In this document: piece by piece, positions 1 to 11,938 of the stretch
Layout of the letters: each line of letters opens with the position of its first letter
Position numbering within the stretch: the first letter of the stretch is position 1
Origin: Chloranthus sessilifolius
Taxonomy: Eukaryota; Streptophyta; Magnoliopsida; Chloranthales; Chloranthaceae
Assembly: GCA_021018995.1 (NCBI GenBank)
Contig: CM037598.1
Coordinates: 72,000,671-72,064,670 of the forward strand
Direction of reading: 5' to 3'
Length of the DNA stretch: 64,000 bases
Notes under the pieces: generated by a model
What the model was told of the DNA's origin: nothing
The model's database searches: none
The model's input: only the letters and a program-made list of their open reading frames with translations
Program-made: the position numbers and the translations under genes

Positions 1-1935
1 CCCCCACCAAAGAGTGTTCGTCAAATTCGATCATTTTTAGGGCATGCTGGATTTTATAGGCAATTCATTAAGGATTTCAGCAAGGTGGCTAAACCTTTAT
101 GTACCTTGCGTGGTAAAGATGTCCCTTTTGAATTTGATGAGCATTGCATGAAATCATTTACGAAATGTGCGTGAACTCTGATCAACTGCACCAATAATCC
201 AACCACCGGATTATTCTCTCCCATTCGAACTCATGTGTGATGCATCTGATTACGCTATCGGAGCTGTTTTAGGGCAAAGGGTGAAAAAATTACCTCACGT
301 AATTTATTATGCCAGTAAGACGTTGATCGATGCACAACTTAACTACACCACCACTGAGAAAGAACTATTAGCTGTGGTGTATGCTTTGGATAAATTTCGT
401 TCTTATCTGCTTGGATAAAAAATAGTGGTCTTTTCAGACCACTCTGCATTGAAATATTTGTTAGCAAAGAAGGATGCCAAACCACGATTGATCCGATGGA
501 TTCTGCTACTTCAAGAGTTTAATTTCGAAATCAAGGATAAAAAGGGAGTCGAGAATGTTGTGGCTGATCATTTGTCTCGTATTTTGCTTGAAGAATTGGT
601 TACACCTGAACCTATCCGGGACACTTTTCCGGATGAGAAATTAATGGCAATTGACGCGACCGCCATTTAAAGTTCCTTGGTTTGCCAATATCGTGAATTA
701 TTTGGTCACGGGCAAAATCCCTCTTGAATGGGGAAAGAATGATAAGAACCTCTTCTTCTCCCGATCAAATACTATTTTGGGATGAACCACATTTGTTCAA
801 GATCTGTTCAGAGATCAAATCATCGAGATGTGTACCAGGAAGAGCAACTTAGCGTTCTCGATTTACATCATCTTTGGAGCTGTGGAGGCCATTTTGGAGG
901 ACGAAGACCGCAGAAAATTCTTCAAAGCGGATTCTCTGGCCCTCCATCTTCGTGATCCGCTCAATTTTGCAAAGAATGCCAAAGATGTCGCTTGGAAATA
1001 TTTCAAACGGAATATGATGCCCTTAACCCGATTTTGATTGTTAAAATTTTTGATGTTTGGGGAATTGACTTCATGGGTCCTTTTCCCCATCTTTTGGGTA
1101 TTCATACATTCTCGTAGTATGACTACGTTTCCAAATGGATTGAAGTGGGCAACCTGCTCAAATGACCACAAAGTGGTGGTCAAAGGAAAATGTCTTTAAT
1201 AGATTCGATTTCCACGATGCGATCATTAGTGATGGCGGTTCGCACTTCGAACCGCCGCCATTTTGCTACTTTAATGAAGAAATACTGGCCACCCACAAGG
1301 TTGCAATGCCGTATCACCCGCAAAACTAGTGGTCGTGGAAGTGTCGAATCGAGAGATTAAACGAATTTTAGAAAAGAGCAGACGATTGGATAGAAGAGAC
1401 CGTCAAACCGGCTCTCCGATGCTCAGGGCCTATCAGACGCCTTTCAAGACACCAACGAATGTCTCCGTTCGTAATTGTCTACGGGAAAGCGTGCTACCTT
1501 CCTGTTGAATTGGAGCATAAAGCATTTTGGGCCATCAAAAGATTAAATTTCGATATGCAAGCAGCAGGATCAAATCGAAGGCTACAACTAAGTGAATTGG
1601 AAGAGCTACGCTATGGTGTGTATGAAAACTCAAAGATGTACAAAGAAAGGTATAAGAAGTCGCATGATGAGAGTCAATTTCTCGGAAAGAGTTTCACATT
1701 GGGCAAAAGGTTTGGCTATTTAATTCAAGACTAAAGCTTCACCCGGGAAAACTGAAATCGAGATGGGAAGGCCTGTATCAGGTTGTTTCTATTAGTGTGC
1801 ATAGTGTGATTGAGATCCATGATCCTCACGGACAATCGAGTTTTTAAAGTGAATGGGCGACGTCTTAAACCGGTGTTTGAGCCCATGACCCAGATGAGAA
1901 TTGAGGCAATGCACCTTAGTGACCCAGATTCTTGA
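1..1935 (+). pseudogene. Athila-like pol remnant (RT end, RNase H, integrase)
   Basis: Frame 1 opens mid-RT with the connection motif RSFLGHAGFYRQFIKDFS and stops at about 171. RNase H then reads in pieces: CDASDYAIGAVLGQR at 236-280, TTTEKELLAVVYA near 350 and FSDHSALKYLLAKKDAKPR at about 431. It ends with VENVVADHLSR near 550-585. A zinc-binding integrase N-terminus is recognisable in a shifted frame near 825-950 (SCGGHFG). The integrase C-terminal part is clear at 1459-1734 (MSPFVIVYGKACYLPVELEHKAFWAI in part, and NFDMQAAG). A last trace, FKVNGRRLKPVFE, lies near 1845-1880. At least five stops or frameshifts break the reading frame. No intact catalytic core remains. Confidence 0.8.
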
Positions 1936-3946
1936 TCAATGAAGAGGTCGAGCTATCGACACTTAAACTCGGCTTCTCGGGAGGCAACCCAAAGGTGTTT
2001 TATTTATTTTCGTTTTCATTTTTGTTTTTGTTAGTTCTAGAATATTAGTTTTTAGTTTAGTTTAGGTTGTTTTTAATTTTCAAATTAGTGTAGCCACATT
2101 ACCTTCAATCTATTTTTGGTCATGTTCTAATTTTATGCACATATTCTCTGCACCTGATCTTTGTGTTGAGGTACTTTTCAACAGGTTTGGGGGTGTGCTA
2201 CTTATTTCAATCAATGAGGACATTGTCATTTTTAGGTTTGGGGGTATGATTCTCTATCTTGCGTCACTTTCTTATTTTTCTTCATATAAAAAAATAAATT
2301 TTATGAATTATTTTTCGATAGTTTTCAAACTTTAGTTGATGATGTATGTGAATTTAATTTTTAGAATATTGATGTCAGATTTTGAATGCTTGTATCTAGG
2401 ATAATGAAGCTTAATGTGATATTTTGTGGGTAATTTTGATATTCATGCTTAGAATTTTTACACTTATACCAAGCTAAGATTTAGAAATCGATGAACTGTT
2501 TTGAACGGTGAATCTTAGGTTCTTAGTGGAGACTAAACCCAGGAAGCTTTAGAGCCAAATATCCGTTGTTGATGAGTGAATACATAAACTCGGAGTTTTC
2601 TTTGAATACGAATTATCTTGCATAATCTCATATATTTTATTTTGACTTGTGACTTTGCATGATATCAAATTCATATTATTGTGTTAGAACGTCATATCTA
2701 CTCAAGACAAATAGACAAGGTTACCATCTTTTAAGGACATGATTGAAGGCCATCTTTGGCTCGTTTGTGCTTAAATGCCCCACCTCATATAAATTTATCC
2801 TTCTAGTACCCCTTTGAGCCTATTGGAAAATTTACCTTTATACATTCTTTGATAAGCCACGTTAACCTTTAACCCTTCACCATTTCTGAAAATTCAGGTT
2901 TACCCTCCTTATTTCTGAGAAATTAGGAACGAGAGATGAAAATGAACGAAAAGAGAGTAAGTGGAGAGATACTGAGTTGTGGTGTTTACTGAGAGTGTAT
3001 GGCAAAAATATAAAAGAAAAAGGGGGGAGAAAAAAAAAAAAAAATTGTGAAAAATAATGAAAAATATGAGGTGCTTCAAAAGAAAAAGAAAGTTGAGAAA
3101 AATAGAAAAATATTGAGAAAAATAGTGAGAGATTAGAAAAGAAAAAGAAGAGAAATAGAAAAATCAGAAGTTTGTTTCTTTTTCGATTTCTCAGAAATTT
3201 TGAATCTCAATTCCCTTTCTTTCTTACCCTTTTCTGAGCCCCATTACAACCCTACAAAAGACCTTCATGATCTGATCTTGCATTGGTAACTGCCTTGTGG
3301 AGAGTAAATATATGATACTTATGACACTTGATATGACATGTTTAGGATATACAAGTATCTGTTCTTATGAGATTTGATTTTGTTCATTGATTACATCGTG
3401 TTTCAGTTATCATGTGAGACCTTTTTGCTTGTTTTGTATTGATCTCTCACATATGTGCGAAAGCTTACCCATCATCGGAGTGATTTTATTTCAAGAGTAT
3501 ACCTAAAGTGAGGGTTTTCCGTTTGAACTAGTTCTGAGATGAATGAATTTTGGTTTGGGTATGCACACACTTCACGAGTAAGCATGAATGGATGAGTTAT
3601 CTAACGATTTGGGCATTAGACTAATTTGAATGGATGCTAGCATGATTGATATGATATTAATATTTAAGATTGATGATTCACATATTGAAACAATTGATGC
3701 TTTTGTTTTTGAATAATATATATGTTATAAAAAATCATGTTTTCAAAACTCAATTTTATCGATGGTTTGAAAAATTTATTGAAGTTTGTGGGTAACTTCA
3801 CTGTAAACCCTCAGGAGACACAACTCCTCCACTAGGGATCACCTAGGGGTTTAAAGGCTTGTTGCACATGCTAAGTGCAATCGTGTTCCCTACGAAAGTG
3901 GCATTTATTTTCTTTAGTTTGCTTTGCTCGAGGACTAACAAAGTGT
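1936..3946 (+). other. Athila 3' spacer, non-coding
   Basis: About 2 kb between the end of pol and the polypurine tract, where Athila elements may carry an env-like ORF. No open frame of useful length or membrane-protein signature is seen. Two internal copies of the polypurine-tract-like motif AGGTTTGGGGG lie at 2183 and 2234. A purine-rich stretch of GAAAAAGAAA type covers about 2925-3180. Confidence 0.6.
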
Positions 3947-3959
3947 AGGTTTGGGGGTG
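3947..3959 (+). promoter_or_regulatory. polypurine tract of the Athila-like element
   Basis: AGGTTTGGGGGTG lies directly before the LTR start TGATGAG. Position and purine bias fit the plus-strand primer site of a gypsy element. Confidence 0.7.
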
Positions 3960-5325
3960 TGATGAGTAGTGAAATATGATGATATTTCACCCCTAGATAC
4001 CTATATTTAGCTATCCGATGAAGGCTATCTGATAAGAATTATTAGATTTGAAGTGTTTCAGGTAAATACAAGCCAAGTGCAGAAAACAGCCCAAGAATTC
4101 TGAAAATAATGTCAAAACACTGCAACTTTGGGTCATCGAGAACTTGGTGCGACTTGTAGCTCAATTTGGACATTCAAGACGGCCGAATTATGAAATTGTT
4201 AAAACACAAACGTTGTAGATATTTCTATCCTCTTTCCAACGGATCAAGAATCGCCTCAATCCGAGTTCAGGACAGAAAGTTATGGCCAAAATACTGAAGC
4301 AGTGTCTGATATAAAGTTCGGCGGGAATTCACGAAAATCTGGGAGGTCGATGCATTGACCCTATTGGGTCAATTAATCGACCCTAAATTTTCGAGTTGGA
4401 ACACCTTTGTGGCTGGGAAACTTCGGCTCTATTTAAAGCGGATCAAATACTTCGAAAAAAGGGAATTAAAGAAAGGAAATTAGGCAAGAATTAGAGATAG
4501 GAATTAGAGGGAGGAATTAGAGGAAATAATTAGAGATTTTTTAGAGAGAGTTTTTTTTAGAGGATTGTTTATTCATTATTATTTTTGGTTTTAGACTCCT
4601 CTGAGCATCTTTTTAAGAGTTCTTCTTTCTCCTTCTTCTAGGGATTGATTTGGGTAGATTGTACTTAGGATTTGCACTGTCTTTCTTTTACATTCATAGA
4701 TTGTATTTAGGAAAAGACATTATAACCAAAGATTTTTGGAAGAAATAAAAAGAGGAATGACTTTAAATGAACAAGGAGATCATACACCAAAGATGAGCGG
4801 CTAAATCAGTAGATCGGAAAAGATGCGATCCCCAAATAAGTACCCATATTTATGATTAATACCATAGTCTAATGTTTTTATTGTTTTGATCTACACATCA
4901 CGAGATACGCTATGCTTCTTACATGACTCATACCGCAATGATGATAGAGTCATTGTTTTTAGATAGGGTATGCCGGATTGATGATCATACTTTATTTCAA
5001 ATCATTTTTATGAATGAATGATGGTGATGGTGTGAATGATTCTTTAATGAAAGGGGGGTACAAATCTGGGGTAGCATATTTCTTGATCTTATTTAAATAT
5101 TATTCTTAGATTCATCAGTAATTAGTTGTTTAGATTAATTTATTTTTCTTGCTTGTAGAGAAAGTGATAAATTTTTGGTTAAATTGAATCTGCCCTTTGG
5201 TACTTCCTTGGGACGTTTTTAAATCTCTGAAAGAATTAATTAAAATTCAAGATTTTCCTGTGGGTTCGACACCTTTATTCTTGCCATACTGCAATAGATC
5301 TTGTGCACTTAAAATCGATCAGACA
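3960..5325 (+). repeat. 3' LTR of the Athila-like element
   Basis: Begins TGATGAGTAG after the polypurine tract and ends near CGATCAGACA, about 1.37 kb. No partner LTR is in the window, so the right border comes from the switch to LINE-like sequence. It contains a run of GAATTAGAG-like repeats at 4460-4550. No ORF. Confidence 0.65.
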
Positions 5326-5420
5326 CCTATAAAGGGGGAAAATTTACAAAATGTCGCTTGAGGTGGTCTGGACATATCCATCGAAGGCCAAAAGTATGCC
5401 CTGTATGAAGGATTAAGAGG
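5322..5420 (+). mobile_element. RTE-type LINE fragment, copy 1
   Basis: About 95 bases (GACACCTATAAAG to GGATTAAG) match 6341-6436 with a handful of differences. The second copy sits in a recognisable RTE LINE C-terminal coding region, so this is a piece of the same family. It ends in a long TA microsatellite. It is probably the flank into which the Athila-like element inserted. Confidence 0.6.

Positions 5421-5421
<1 letters not shown>

Positions 5422-5475
<54 letters not shown>
5422..5475. repeat. (TA)n microsatellite
   Basis: About 27 uninterrupted TA units directly after the LINE fragment. Confidence 0.95.
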
Positions 5476-5481
<6 letters not shown>

Positions 5482-5483
5482 CA

Positions 5484-6060
5484 TGGCACAACCTCAAGGT
5501 TTTGCCGATATTGTTCGCCCAGAGAAAGTTATCTAAAGTTTAACGCAAGCTCCAAGGGCATTGTATGAGAAGCTTAAAAATGTCTTATCTAATGAAGGAT
5601 AAAGGAAGAGTACCATAGACCTCTCTTTGTCAATGTTCTTCCAATGGCTTATGTCTCTTCTTACTATATATTTATCATACGATATATACGACAGTGATCA
5701 TATAGCCTATAATTAAACAAGCACCAAGTGAGGAACATAGAATGAAAGACTTCGTATCTAGACTTGGTATCCTCAAAGTACTTCTAGGTCCAAGAAGTGG
5801 CAAAAACTCCACAGGAATTGTACTATCCCTATAAACACGTTTGACCTTCTTGAAAAATATGGAATTTCAACACTCCAGATTAATGAACATTGTTGCACAA
5901 GTTATCAATGTGACTTATTTGTGGATGTCACGATATAGAAGTTGGAGCTCTTTAATGTTTTACTTTTACACGATGGATATTGAAAATGTTGTAACTACGG
6001 CATTGTCGGTCTCAAGCCAGGACGAGAAAGAAGCAAGGTTGGCGTTAGGTTGACAGTCGG
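5484..6060 (+). pseudogene. copia RT remnant, left part
   Basis: Translated plus-strand pieces match the palm and thumb of Ty1/copia reverse transcriptase. They are a QPQGF motif near 5490, QAPRALYEKLKN near 5547-5582 (equivalent to the copia GLKQAPRAWY block), and GPRSGKN and GIVLSL near 5790-5830 (equivalent to the LGIEV..GI.LSQ block). Stops and shifts occur throughout and no YVDD box survives. The stretch 5930-6060 encodes an unrecognised peptide (MDIENVVTTALSVSSQDEKE). The right half of the same gene resumes at 6541. Confidence 0.6.
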
Positions 6061-6204
6061 ATTTAAAAATCCTCGTTAAATCCCTTTGACGAGAGTTGGA
6101 TGAAATGGAGACAACTAAGCGGAGTACTTTTATGACCCAAGAGTTCTACTTTGATTGAAGGTATGTTTTCATAAGATAGCAATAAGACCTAACCATACTA
6201 AATG

Positions 6205-6520
6205 GTATGAATGCTAGGCTATGAAAAAGGGCAAGAAGATAAGAGTGCATGGGGTTGAGATGCATATGTTAACATGGATGTGTGGAGTAAAAAGAAAGGA
6301 TAAAATTAGGTTTGAGCGTACAACAGTACATTTCAAGGTGACACCTATAAAGAGGGGAAATTTACAAAATGTCGGTTGAGGTGGCCTGGACATATCCATC
6401 GAAGGCCAAAAGTATGCCATGTATGAAGGATTAAGACGCAGCAAGAACAACGAAGTAGGAGAAGAGAAAAATCAATGAAGATTTGGAAGGAAGTAGTGAG
6501 AAGGAACATGAAGGATACGA
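6205..6520 (+). mobile_element. RTE-type LINE ORF2 C-terminal fragment, copy 2
   Basis: The plus frame reads ECWAMKKGKKIRVHGVEMHM, then LTWMCGVKRKDKIRF. After a frameshift it reads RWPGHIHRRPK and later KSMKIWKEVVRRNMKD. These match the C-terminal end of plant RTE-clade LINE ORF2, with blocks of ECW..K, EMRMLRWMCG.TRKD.IRN, LRWFGH..RRP and W.EVV..D type. The upstream part is missing, as is usual for 5'-truncated LINEs. It sits inside a copia pol remnant, so it probably inserted there. Confidence 0.75.
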
Positions 6521-6540
6521 TATTGAAAACATTAGTAATA

Positions 6541-7740
6541 AAATGTGTCGATACATGCAATCACCTAAACAACCACATTTAGATGTTGTCAAAAGAATCT
6601 TTAGGTATGTGAAAGGTACTATTACTCATGGACTGTTCTTTCCTTCATCCAACAATATGTGTTTCAACCAATATTGTCAAATCGCTTAAGCCATGCTAAG
6701 CTATTTGACAGTATTTCTCTTAAGCGAAATCACTTAAGCCATGGCTTAATGATTTATTTTTTATTTATTTATTTTTATAAAGTAAAAACAAGAAAAATAA
6801 TTATATAATACGAAGTATCTAAGTCTAACAACTAAAGTAACACTAACAAAAATGAGTCAATGACAAAAGAGAGAGAAAATATACATTTTTTTTTTTTAAG
6901 TGTCATATCATACATACTAATGAGAGGAGATTGAGAGTCAAAAATGGAGATTAGAGAGGAAGAATGAGCCAAAATAGTTTTGTGAGAAGTATAGGACCCA
7001 ACACACCCTTTTCTAGACGTAATGAGACCCCAAAAAAGAAATGTTTTTTAACAAAGTGCTCCAATGGTCATATTTATGACCGTTGGAGCATTATGTCATT
7101 GCATACTGAATTTGCGATCACATAAGCCATAAAACATGGCTTAAGCAATCACAACCAAGATGGCTTATGAGATTTGGCAGCTCAGGATCGCTCATGGCAG
7201 CACTGGTTTCAGCATACTCAGAATGGCCAGAAATATGCATATATCAGCATACTCAAATGTTGATTGGGTTGGTTGTTTAGACAGCAGAAGATTGACATCA
7301 AGATTTTCCATCTACTTGGGTTACAGCCTTGCCCCATGTGGAATTAAAAAAAGAAATTATTTCTCGATGAAGCACTAAAGCTAAGTAGAAAAATGGCTAG
7401 TGTGACTGCAGAAAATTGTTTGGCTGAAAATTTTGCTTGAAAATAGAGGTATTTTCCTAAGAAACCTCCTAAAGTTTATGGTAACAATTAAACCCTTTAG
7501 ATTGCAACAAATCTAGTTCAACAGGCATAAACTAAGCACGCTAACATAGTTCAAAACTTTATTTGAAAGAGAGATCGAGCTGGTGAAACTGAAACACATA
7601 TGCGATATTAGAAATTCAAGTTGCAGATATCTTTATAAAAGGATTTCGAAAAGACAGTTCAGTCCTTAAACACAAGCTCAACATGCTGCCATGTCTCACT
7701 TGAGGGAAGTGAAAAGTATAGACCTATAATATTGCATTAG
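6541..7740 (+). pseudogene. copia RT/RNase H remnant, right part
   Basis: At 6541-6640 the plus strand reads CRYMQSPKQPHLDVVKRIF then RYVKGTITHGL, the end of the copia RT region. After the MITE at 6673-7151 it resumes at about 7245 with AYSNVDWVGCLDSRRLTS and SIYLGYSLAPCGIKKRN, the start of copia RNase H. A last block VADIFIKGF..KHKLNMLP lies at about 7625-7690. Several stops are present. It is likely the same old element as the 5484 remnant. Confidence 0.7.
6673..7151. mobile_element. hAT-like non-autonomous element (MITE)
   Basis: The ends are imperfect inverted repeats: TGTCAAATCGCTTAAGCCATG on the left, and CATGGCTTAAGCAATCACA on the right, whose complement matches. It is flanked by CAACCAAT (6665-6672) and CAACCAAG (7152-7159), a 7/8 match as expected for an 8-bp hAT duplication. 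It interrupts copia coding sequence, which resumes after it. No ORF; interior AT-rich with a poly-T run. Confidence 0.65.
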
Positions 7741-7899
7741 CTTTTAATAAGGTCTACTTACATCCTTCATATGTGCAATTCTTATCCTTTCGATGAGAGA
7801 GAAGAGTGAACTAGGAAACAAATCAAGTTTAATCCACCTATGACAAAAAAGTTTAATCCACCTTCTCTAACCCTCTGAAGCAAGCCTTTTTGGATGATG

Positions 7900-8110
7900 T
7901 TCATGACTGACAATATAGTACGTCATGTATAAAAAGAGGGGCATTCATGAAAGATGAATATACGAAGTATTTAGCCTTATGGAACCTTGCCGTGAAAGAA
8001 TTAAGGAACTCAATGATGCGCCAAACTTGCTTTGCTAGCATAGCTTCATTAAAGGCTGAGAGGTTTTTGAAACCTAATCTCCCCTTAAATTTAGAGTTGC
8101 ACATGTTATC
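7900..8110 (-). mobile_element. L1-like LINE ORF2 scrap
   Basis: The minus strand reads GRLGFKNLSAFNEAMLAKQV, then WRIIEFLNSFTARFHKAKYF and YSSFMNAPL. This is the well-known region after the RT domain of plant L1 LINEs (GGLGF..L..FN.ALLAKQ.WR..). Only about 70 codons are preserved, with no neighbouring RT or endonuclease and no poly-A tail. Confidence 0.75.
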
Positions 8111-8745
8111 CCAACTCCGCCAATGGATTTCAAGTTGGTATCCTATATTTTAAAAATAATATACTTTATTGGTACTTTTTATGATACATGGTTAGAGTGC
8201 ACCATATCCCAAATTTGCCACATAAGCAAAAAAAATGGGATTAACCATTGGAGATGCTCTTAACCCCACCCTTCTTATTCCTAATCCATCAAAATAGTCA
8301 AATACTAGGTCATATATCAATTCAAATTAAAATAACACTCAAAATGAATTTTGGGCAAATTATTTATTATTTTGAATTATTTTTATATTTTTAATATTTT
8401 AAAATAATAAAATTACTTCAATATCAATTAATTGAGGGATATGTATTCAATATATTCGATTTTAAAATAAAAAATTGCTTCAATATCAATTAATTTGAGG
8501 TGTATGTATTCAATATATTCGATTTATCTTTTGTCTTTCACGGGTGGTATGACCATCGTGGGCGGAAAAGTGAATTGCCTTGTAACCTGCCCGGGCATCC
8601 ATGCACTTTAAAGTCCGTACATGTCGCAAGATTGCAAAGAAGTATAGTCTACATTCCTGCTCGTGATGGTTGGACCACCCATCTCAGACAAAACTCATCC
8701 TCAAAAGTCTTTTAAGACATTTGCATGTGATTTGAGATCATGAAA
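8111..8745. other. AT-rich intergenic stretch with a 62-bp direct repeat
   Basis: No gene seen. A unit containing ACTTCAATATCAATTAATT and ending in CAATATATTCGATTT occurs twice in tandem over about 8400-8523, with a 62-base period. The rest is AT-rich and unassigned. Confidence 0.6.
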
Positions 8746-9392
8746 TGTTGAATAAGGTTTAATCCCAACCACTGATGTCAATCGATTGACGGATGGGCGG
8801 ATGCAATCCGCAAGTTTTATTCTTTTGGCTATTTTTGGAAGTTTACCTTTAGCCAAGGTTTCCTAAGTTATTAGGAGACTATTATTGGAAGTGTTTTGAA
8901 AACTTGCAACTCTTAGGAGATTTGAGAGTTACGTATCCAAGAGGTGCTTAGAGCCTATTGTGAGAGTGTTTTTTCTCTAGGGAAAGAGAGAGCTTGGTGA
9001 AAGTTTTATGAGAGAATACTTTTGAGAGAAAAAGTATTGAAGAATAGCTTGGGGATTGGAGATCCGATTGAAGCCGTTCTTGTGTCGGAATCGTGACTAT
9101 ATTCCGGTAGATCTCTTCTCTATTATTTGAAGGACCGCGTCCTTGGTTTAACTACAGATTTGTGGTTGAAGATCGTGCTAGATTTTGATTGAGTTTGTAC
9201 TAGAGGGAAGAGAGTGTGTGTGCGCTGTAAACATTCATTAAAATAGTGCATATACTCCCGTGGACATAGCCCTCGATTGGGTGAACCACATAAATATTTG
9301 TGTTGTGCGTGTGGTTAATTTTTGCCTAAATCTTCTTATTTTTTCGCATTCATCGCGATAGGGAGTTCGTAGAGTGGGTAGAATTCCTAACA
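8746..9392 (+). repeat. 5' LTR of the Tork-like copia element
   Basis: 647 bases from TGTTGAATAAGG to CCTAACA, ending three bases before the primer-binding site. It has one copy of the palindrome GTCAATCGATTGAC near its start (8778-8791). Confidence 0.92.
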
Positions 9393-9394
9393 AG

Positions 9395-9406
9395 TGGTAT
9401 CAGAGC
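9395..9406 (+). promoter_or_regulatory. primer-binding site (initiator Met tRNA type)
   Basis: TGGTATCAGAGC, the standard complement of the 3' end of plant initiator Met tRNA, three bases inside the 5' LTR. Confidence 0.92.
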
Positions 9407-9427
9407 CAGGTTTACGCTACAACGACG

Positions 9428-11881
9428 ATGAAGGTCTCGAATGCACGATTTGAGGTGGAGAAGTTTTCTGGGAAGAATAACTTCGCTTTGTGGCAAGTCA
9501 AGGTCACAGATCTCCTTGTCCAACAAGGCATTGATGATGCCCTACTTGGAAAAGAGATGGGAAAGAAGGCAGAGATGTCCGATGAAGAGTGGAACTCTAT
9601 TGATAAGAGAGCCGTAAGCACTATCCAATTGTTCTTGTCCGATGAAGTTCTGTACAACGTTCTTCACGAGAGGACGACCGTAGATCTGTGGAAGAAGATG
9701 GAATCTCTCTACATGATAAAGTCGTTGTCCAACCGACTCTTCATGAAGAAGCAACTCTACACCCTTCGTATGAAAGCTGGTACGCGTATTCATGACCATT
9801 TAAATTCGTTTAATAAAATAATTAGTGAACTATCGAGCATTGAGGTGAAACTTGAAGAAGAAGATCTCGCACTTCTCTTGCTCACCTCATTGCCACCATC
9901 TTATGAGCACCTTGTTACCACATTAATTTATGGTAAAGACACTATTGCTGTCGAAGAAGTGACTGCTGCACTTCTTTCCGACGAATTGAGAAAACAGCCC
10001 GAATCTAACTCCGAAGGGATTAGTCTCTTAAGCGAAAGGAGTCGAAACCATTATCGCAAAAGAGACAAATTCAGAGGGGATAATAAATCAACGAGAGAAA
10101 ATAGCAGGTCAAAATCTAGGGGTGACAGAAAGGATATTATCTGTTACTTCTATAAGCAATCTGGACATATTAGCAAATATTGCAAGCAGAGATTGAATAA
10201 TAATAAGGGTGATAAAGGGACTTCGCAACAGTCTAGTGTCGCCAAGTCAGATTCCAGTGAAGACCTATTGTGTGCATTGTTAAGCTCTAGTCAGTTTGAT
10301 GATAGATGGATCCTAGATTCAGGGGCATCGTATCACATGTGTCCGTACAGGGATTGGTTTGACCAGTATAAGGTGGCCAATGGTGGGACGATTTTGATGG
10401 GGAATGACAGTGTATGTGAAGCAGTGGGTATCGGTTCGATCAGAATCAAGATATTTGATGGCTGTGTTCGCACTCTTACTGAGGTTAGGCATGTGCCTGA
10501 TCTGAAGAAAAATCTGATCTCGTTGGGAGCATTGGATGAGATAGGATGTCGAGTCATTCTAAAATCCGGTAAATTAAAGGTTGTACGTGGTGCTATGACC
10601 TTGACGAAAGGTGAAAAGATGGGGAATTTGTATACTTTAGTAGGCAACATAATCAGCGGCAGTGGTGTTGCAGCTACAAAAGATTCCAAGGACCTCTCAG
10701 ATTTGTGGCACAAAAGGCTTGGTCACATGAGTGAACGTGGGCTGACAGAACTCATAAAGAACAAGGCGATTTCTGAAATTCAAACTTGTAAACTGAATTT
10801 TTGTGAAGATTGTATCTTTGGGAAGCAGAAGAAAGTCAGTTTCTCTACTGGAAAACACACTTCGAAAGGGCTGATTGATTATATATATTCAGATGTATGG
10901 GGACCAGCTAAAGTCACTTCAGTAGGTGGAGCCAACTATTTTGTATCATTTATAGATGACTACTCCAGGAAAGTTTAGGTGTATCCGATTAAAAATAAAT
11001 CAGATGTGTTTCAGAAATTTAGACAGTGGCAGAGTATGATTGAAAAGTAGACTGAAAGAAAGGTGAAGATTCTCAGATCAGATAATGGTGGGGAATACTT
11101 GTCATCAGAGTTCAAGGCTTACTGTGAAAATCAAGGGATTGTTAGGCACTTAACAGTTCCTGGAAATCCTCAGCAAAATGTAGCAGAGAGGATGAACAGA
11201 ACACTATTAGAAAAAGCGCGGTGTATGTTGAACCATTCTGGCTTGAGTCATGGGTTCTGGGCAGAGGCAGTGAACACGGCATGTTACTTGGTCAACCGGT
11301 CGCCTTCAGCGGCACTGAACTCGAAAACTGTAGATGAGGTTTGGTATGGAAGACACGGGAGCTACTCTCACTTGAGGGTGTTTGGATGTGCGGCTTATGC
11401 ATTACTTCAGGGAAGTGAACGATCCAAGTTGGATCAAAAATCCAAAAAGTGTGTCTTGATTGGCTATAGTGAAGGAGTCAAAGGATATCGTTTGTGGGAT
11501 ACACAATCTCACAAAGTGATAGTTGAAAGAGATGTTATTTTCAACGAAGATGAGTTTTCGATGAAAAAGGCGGAAGACAAACCTCAATCATCTAGTGAAC
11601 CTCAGGTACAAGTTGATGTTGAGAGGCATGAGCAAGATCAGAAAGATAATGAAAACTCTGAGATAGAGCATGATGGCACAATTTCTCAAGACTTGCAATC
11701 CCAGGTACCGGTTCAAACTACCTTGAGAAGATCAGAGAGGGTGAAGAAACGTCCTGAAAAGTTTAATGACATGGTTCTTTTAACACTTGCACTTATGAAA
11801 GAGAATGCGGTGAACATGTTGATTAAACCGGCTACACAGAAGAAGTTTGGGCATTGCCTAAACTTGATTAACACTTGTTGA
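9428..11881 (+). pseudogene. copia gag-protease-integrase polyprotein, RT deleted, two stops
   Basis: The start is the ATG at 9428 (MKVSNARFEVEKFSGKNNF), the usual copia gag opening. Domains follow in order. Gag occupies about residues 1-230, with a zinc knuckle CYFYKQSGHISKYC in which the second Cys is Tyr. Protease has WILDSGASYHMCP near 10310. The integrase HHCC region has LWHKRLGHMS and CEDCIFGKQ near 10700-10830. The integrase core has YSDVWGP, FIDDYS, LRSDNGGEY and a VAERMNRT block. In-frame TAG codons lie at 10976 and about 11048. After the integrase-RT linker (KRPEKFNDMVLLT) the frame runs straight into NMLIKPATQKKFGHCLNL, which resembles the extreme C-terminus of copia RNase H. The whole RT and nearly all of RNase H have therefore been lost in frame. 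Confidence 0.9.
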
Positions 11882-11938
11882 AGTTGTTGATGCTCGTTGG
11901 GGCGGTGACGTAGTTGGAGATGAAACCTTGGTGGAGAT

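Larger units (their letters stand above)
1..5325 (+). mobile_element. Ty3/gypsy retrotransposon, Athila-like, 3' portion
   Basis: The window opens inside the pol gene of a gypsy element. It continues through RNase H, integrase, a 2-kb non-coding spacer, a polypurine tract and a 3' LTR. The RNase H and integrase C-terminal sequences, and the spacer with repeated AGGTTTGGGGGTGTG motifs, fit the Athila group. The 5' LTR, gag and most of RT lie outside the window. The right border is placed where LINE-like sequence starts (5322-5326), so it is accurate to a few bases. The element appears to have inserted into an RTE LINE copy. It is decayed and non-functional. Confidence 0.8.
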
